Assembly: GCF_011947195.1 (NCBI RefSeq)
Contig: NZ_JAATVY010000023.1
Span: 1-64,000, forward strand
Direction: 5' to 3'
Origin: Planosporangium thailandense
GTDB taxonomy: Bacteria; Actinomycetota; Actinomycetes; Mycobacteriales; Micromonosporaceae
DNA length: 64,000 nucleotides
Shown: positions 63,363 through 64,000 of the stretch, one piece after another
Layout of the letters: each line of letters opens with the position of its first letter
Numbering within the stretch: position 1 is the stretch's first letter
Position numbers and translations under genes: made by a program
The notes under the pieces: generated by a model
The model's input: the letters and a program-made list of their open reading frames with translations, nothing else
Databases searched by the model: none
Told to the model about the DNA's origin: nothing

Positions 63363-64000
63363 CGACTCACCCTCACTCTCGGGTCGAGCACGCCGTACAG
63401 GATGTCGACGATCAGATTCACCACGAGCACGAACGCCACCATGATCATCACGGTGCTCTGTACGACGATGACCTCGCGCGCCTGCACCTGGTCGAGAACC
63501 ATGCGGGCCAGCCCCGGCAGCGAGAAGACCTGTTCGATGATCACTGTGCCGCCGATCAGCTCGGCCGCGAGCAGGCCCACGACGGTCACCAGCGGGAGGG
63601 ACGCGTTGCGCACGCCCACCCGCAGGAGGGCACCCCGCTTCGTCATCCCCGAGGCGCGCGCCGTGCGGACGTAGTCCTCGTTCATCACGTCGAGCACCGC
63701 CGTCCGGGTGTACCTGCTCAACGTCGCCGCCATCACCAGCCCGAGCGCGATGACCGGCAGCGCGAGGGACCGGATGGAGTCGATGGGCGATGCCGACCAG
63801 GGCACCCACCCACCGGTCGGCAGCCAGCCGAGACGCACCCCGAAGAACAGCGACAGGAGCACGCCGGCCCAGAACACCGGGATGGCGATCCCCACCTGGC
63901 TGGTGAACGCCACGAACGCGCCGATGGGCGTACCGACCTTCGTCGCCGCGTACGTGCCGACGGGCACCGCGATGAGCAGCGCCAGGATCATGCCGGCGAG
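63359..64000 (-). CDS. Peptide ABC transporter permease, DppB/OppB type (second set), cut by the window edge
   Basis: The C-terminal about 213 residues of an OppB-type permease: GIAIPVFWAGVLLSLFFGVRLGWLPTGGWVPW, the coupling loop YVRTARASGMTKRGALLRVGVRNASLP, GGTVIIEQVFSLPGLARMVLDQVQAREV and the ending VVNLIVDILYGVLDPRVR. The N-terminal part continues beyond base 64000. The matching binding-protein gene is presumably further upstream. Confidence 0.95.
   Translation of the reverse strand, partial: LAGMILALLIAVPVGTYAATKVGTPIGAFVAFTSQVGIAIPVFWAGVLLSLFFGVRLGWLPTGGWVPWSASPIDSIRSLALPVIALGLVMAATLSRYTRTAVLDVMNEDYVRTARASGMTKRGALLRVGVRNASLPLVTVVGLLAAELIGGTVIIEQVFSLPGLARMVLDQVQAREVIVVQSTVMIMVAFVLVVNLIVDILYGVLDPRVRVSR

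Overview
The window looks like chromosomal DNA of a high-GC actinomycete, possibly a Micromonosporaceae-type filamentous genus (family placement is inference). The reasons are GC-rich third codon positions throughout, many GTG starts, stop/start overlaps of the ATGA and GTGA type, Tat-lipoprotein solute-binding proteins, an ECF41/SigJ sigma factor, a cysteine-free L36 paralogue and GntR/HutC-type operators.

Layout. (1) 1-7.9 kb: an FAD disulfide oxidoreductase-like gene, a chemoreceptor fragment, a 40-residue L36 gene (rpmJ), then marR divergent from a seven-gene run (yceI, pirin, maleylacetate reductase-like, VOC, second pirin, AhpD-like, GNAT). Three palindromes lie between marR and yceI. 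(2) 7.9-17.7 kb: an accessory patch with a frameshifted IS6-family element, a broken IS110 fragment, an intact and a frameshifted copy of two related rve-type insertion sequences, a DUF1684 gene, an ECF41 sigma factor with its SDR partner and a membrane protein, a thioesterase, the 5' half of a tRNA-Arg, a 57-bp repeat pair, and fused SDR and TetR remnants. (3) 18-31 kb: a sugar or sugar-acid catabolic cluster on the minus strand (ROK kinase, SIS protein, SDR, FAD oxidoreductase, ABC importer, two Gfo/Idh/MocA dehydrogenases, an unrecognised protein, KDPG aldolase), facing a HutC-type GntR regulator and a phosphotriesterase-like lactonase. GTCTAGAC palindromes lie between the divergent transcripts. 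(4) 31-33.4 kb: a truncated IS3 element and gene debris, including an Excalibur tail. (5) 33.9-64 kb: a large catabolic island with two complete sets of the same toolkit: a Dpp/Opp-type importer, a D-aminoacylase and an M81 (MlrC-like) metallopeptidase. It also carries a D-threonine aldolase/D-serine dehydratase-fold enzyme, a class III aminotransferase/aminomutase, a large D-2-hydroxyacid dehydrogenase with Fe-S domains, an FMN 2-hydroxyacid oxidase relative, a fumarylacetoacetate hydrolase-family enzyme, three SDRs and an IlvD/Edd-family protein that lacks an expected Fe-S cysteine.

How it may work. In region 5, N-acyl-D-amino acids or D-residue peptides would enter through the two importers, be cleaved by D-aminoacylases and M81 peptidases, and the freed D-amino acids and hydroxy acids would be converted to keto acids by the PLP and flavin enzymes. 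A shared TGGAA-N6-TTYCA motif in several promoter regions suggests one IclR-like regulator that is not encoded in the window. In region 3, the GntR protein probably binds the GTCTAGAC sites and controls both the kinase operon and the lactonase. Substrates are inferred from families, not shown by the sequence.
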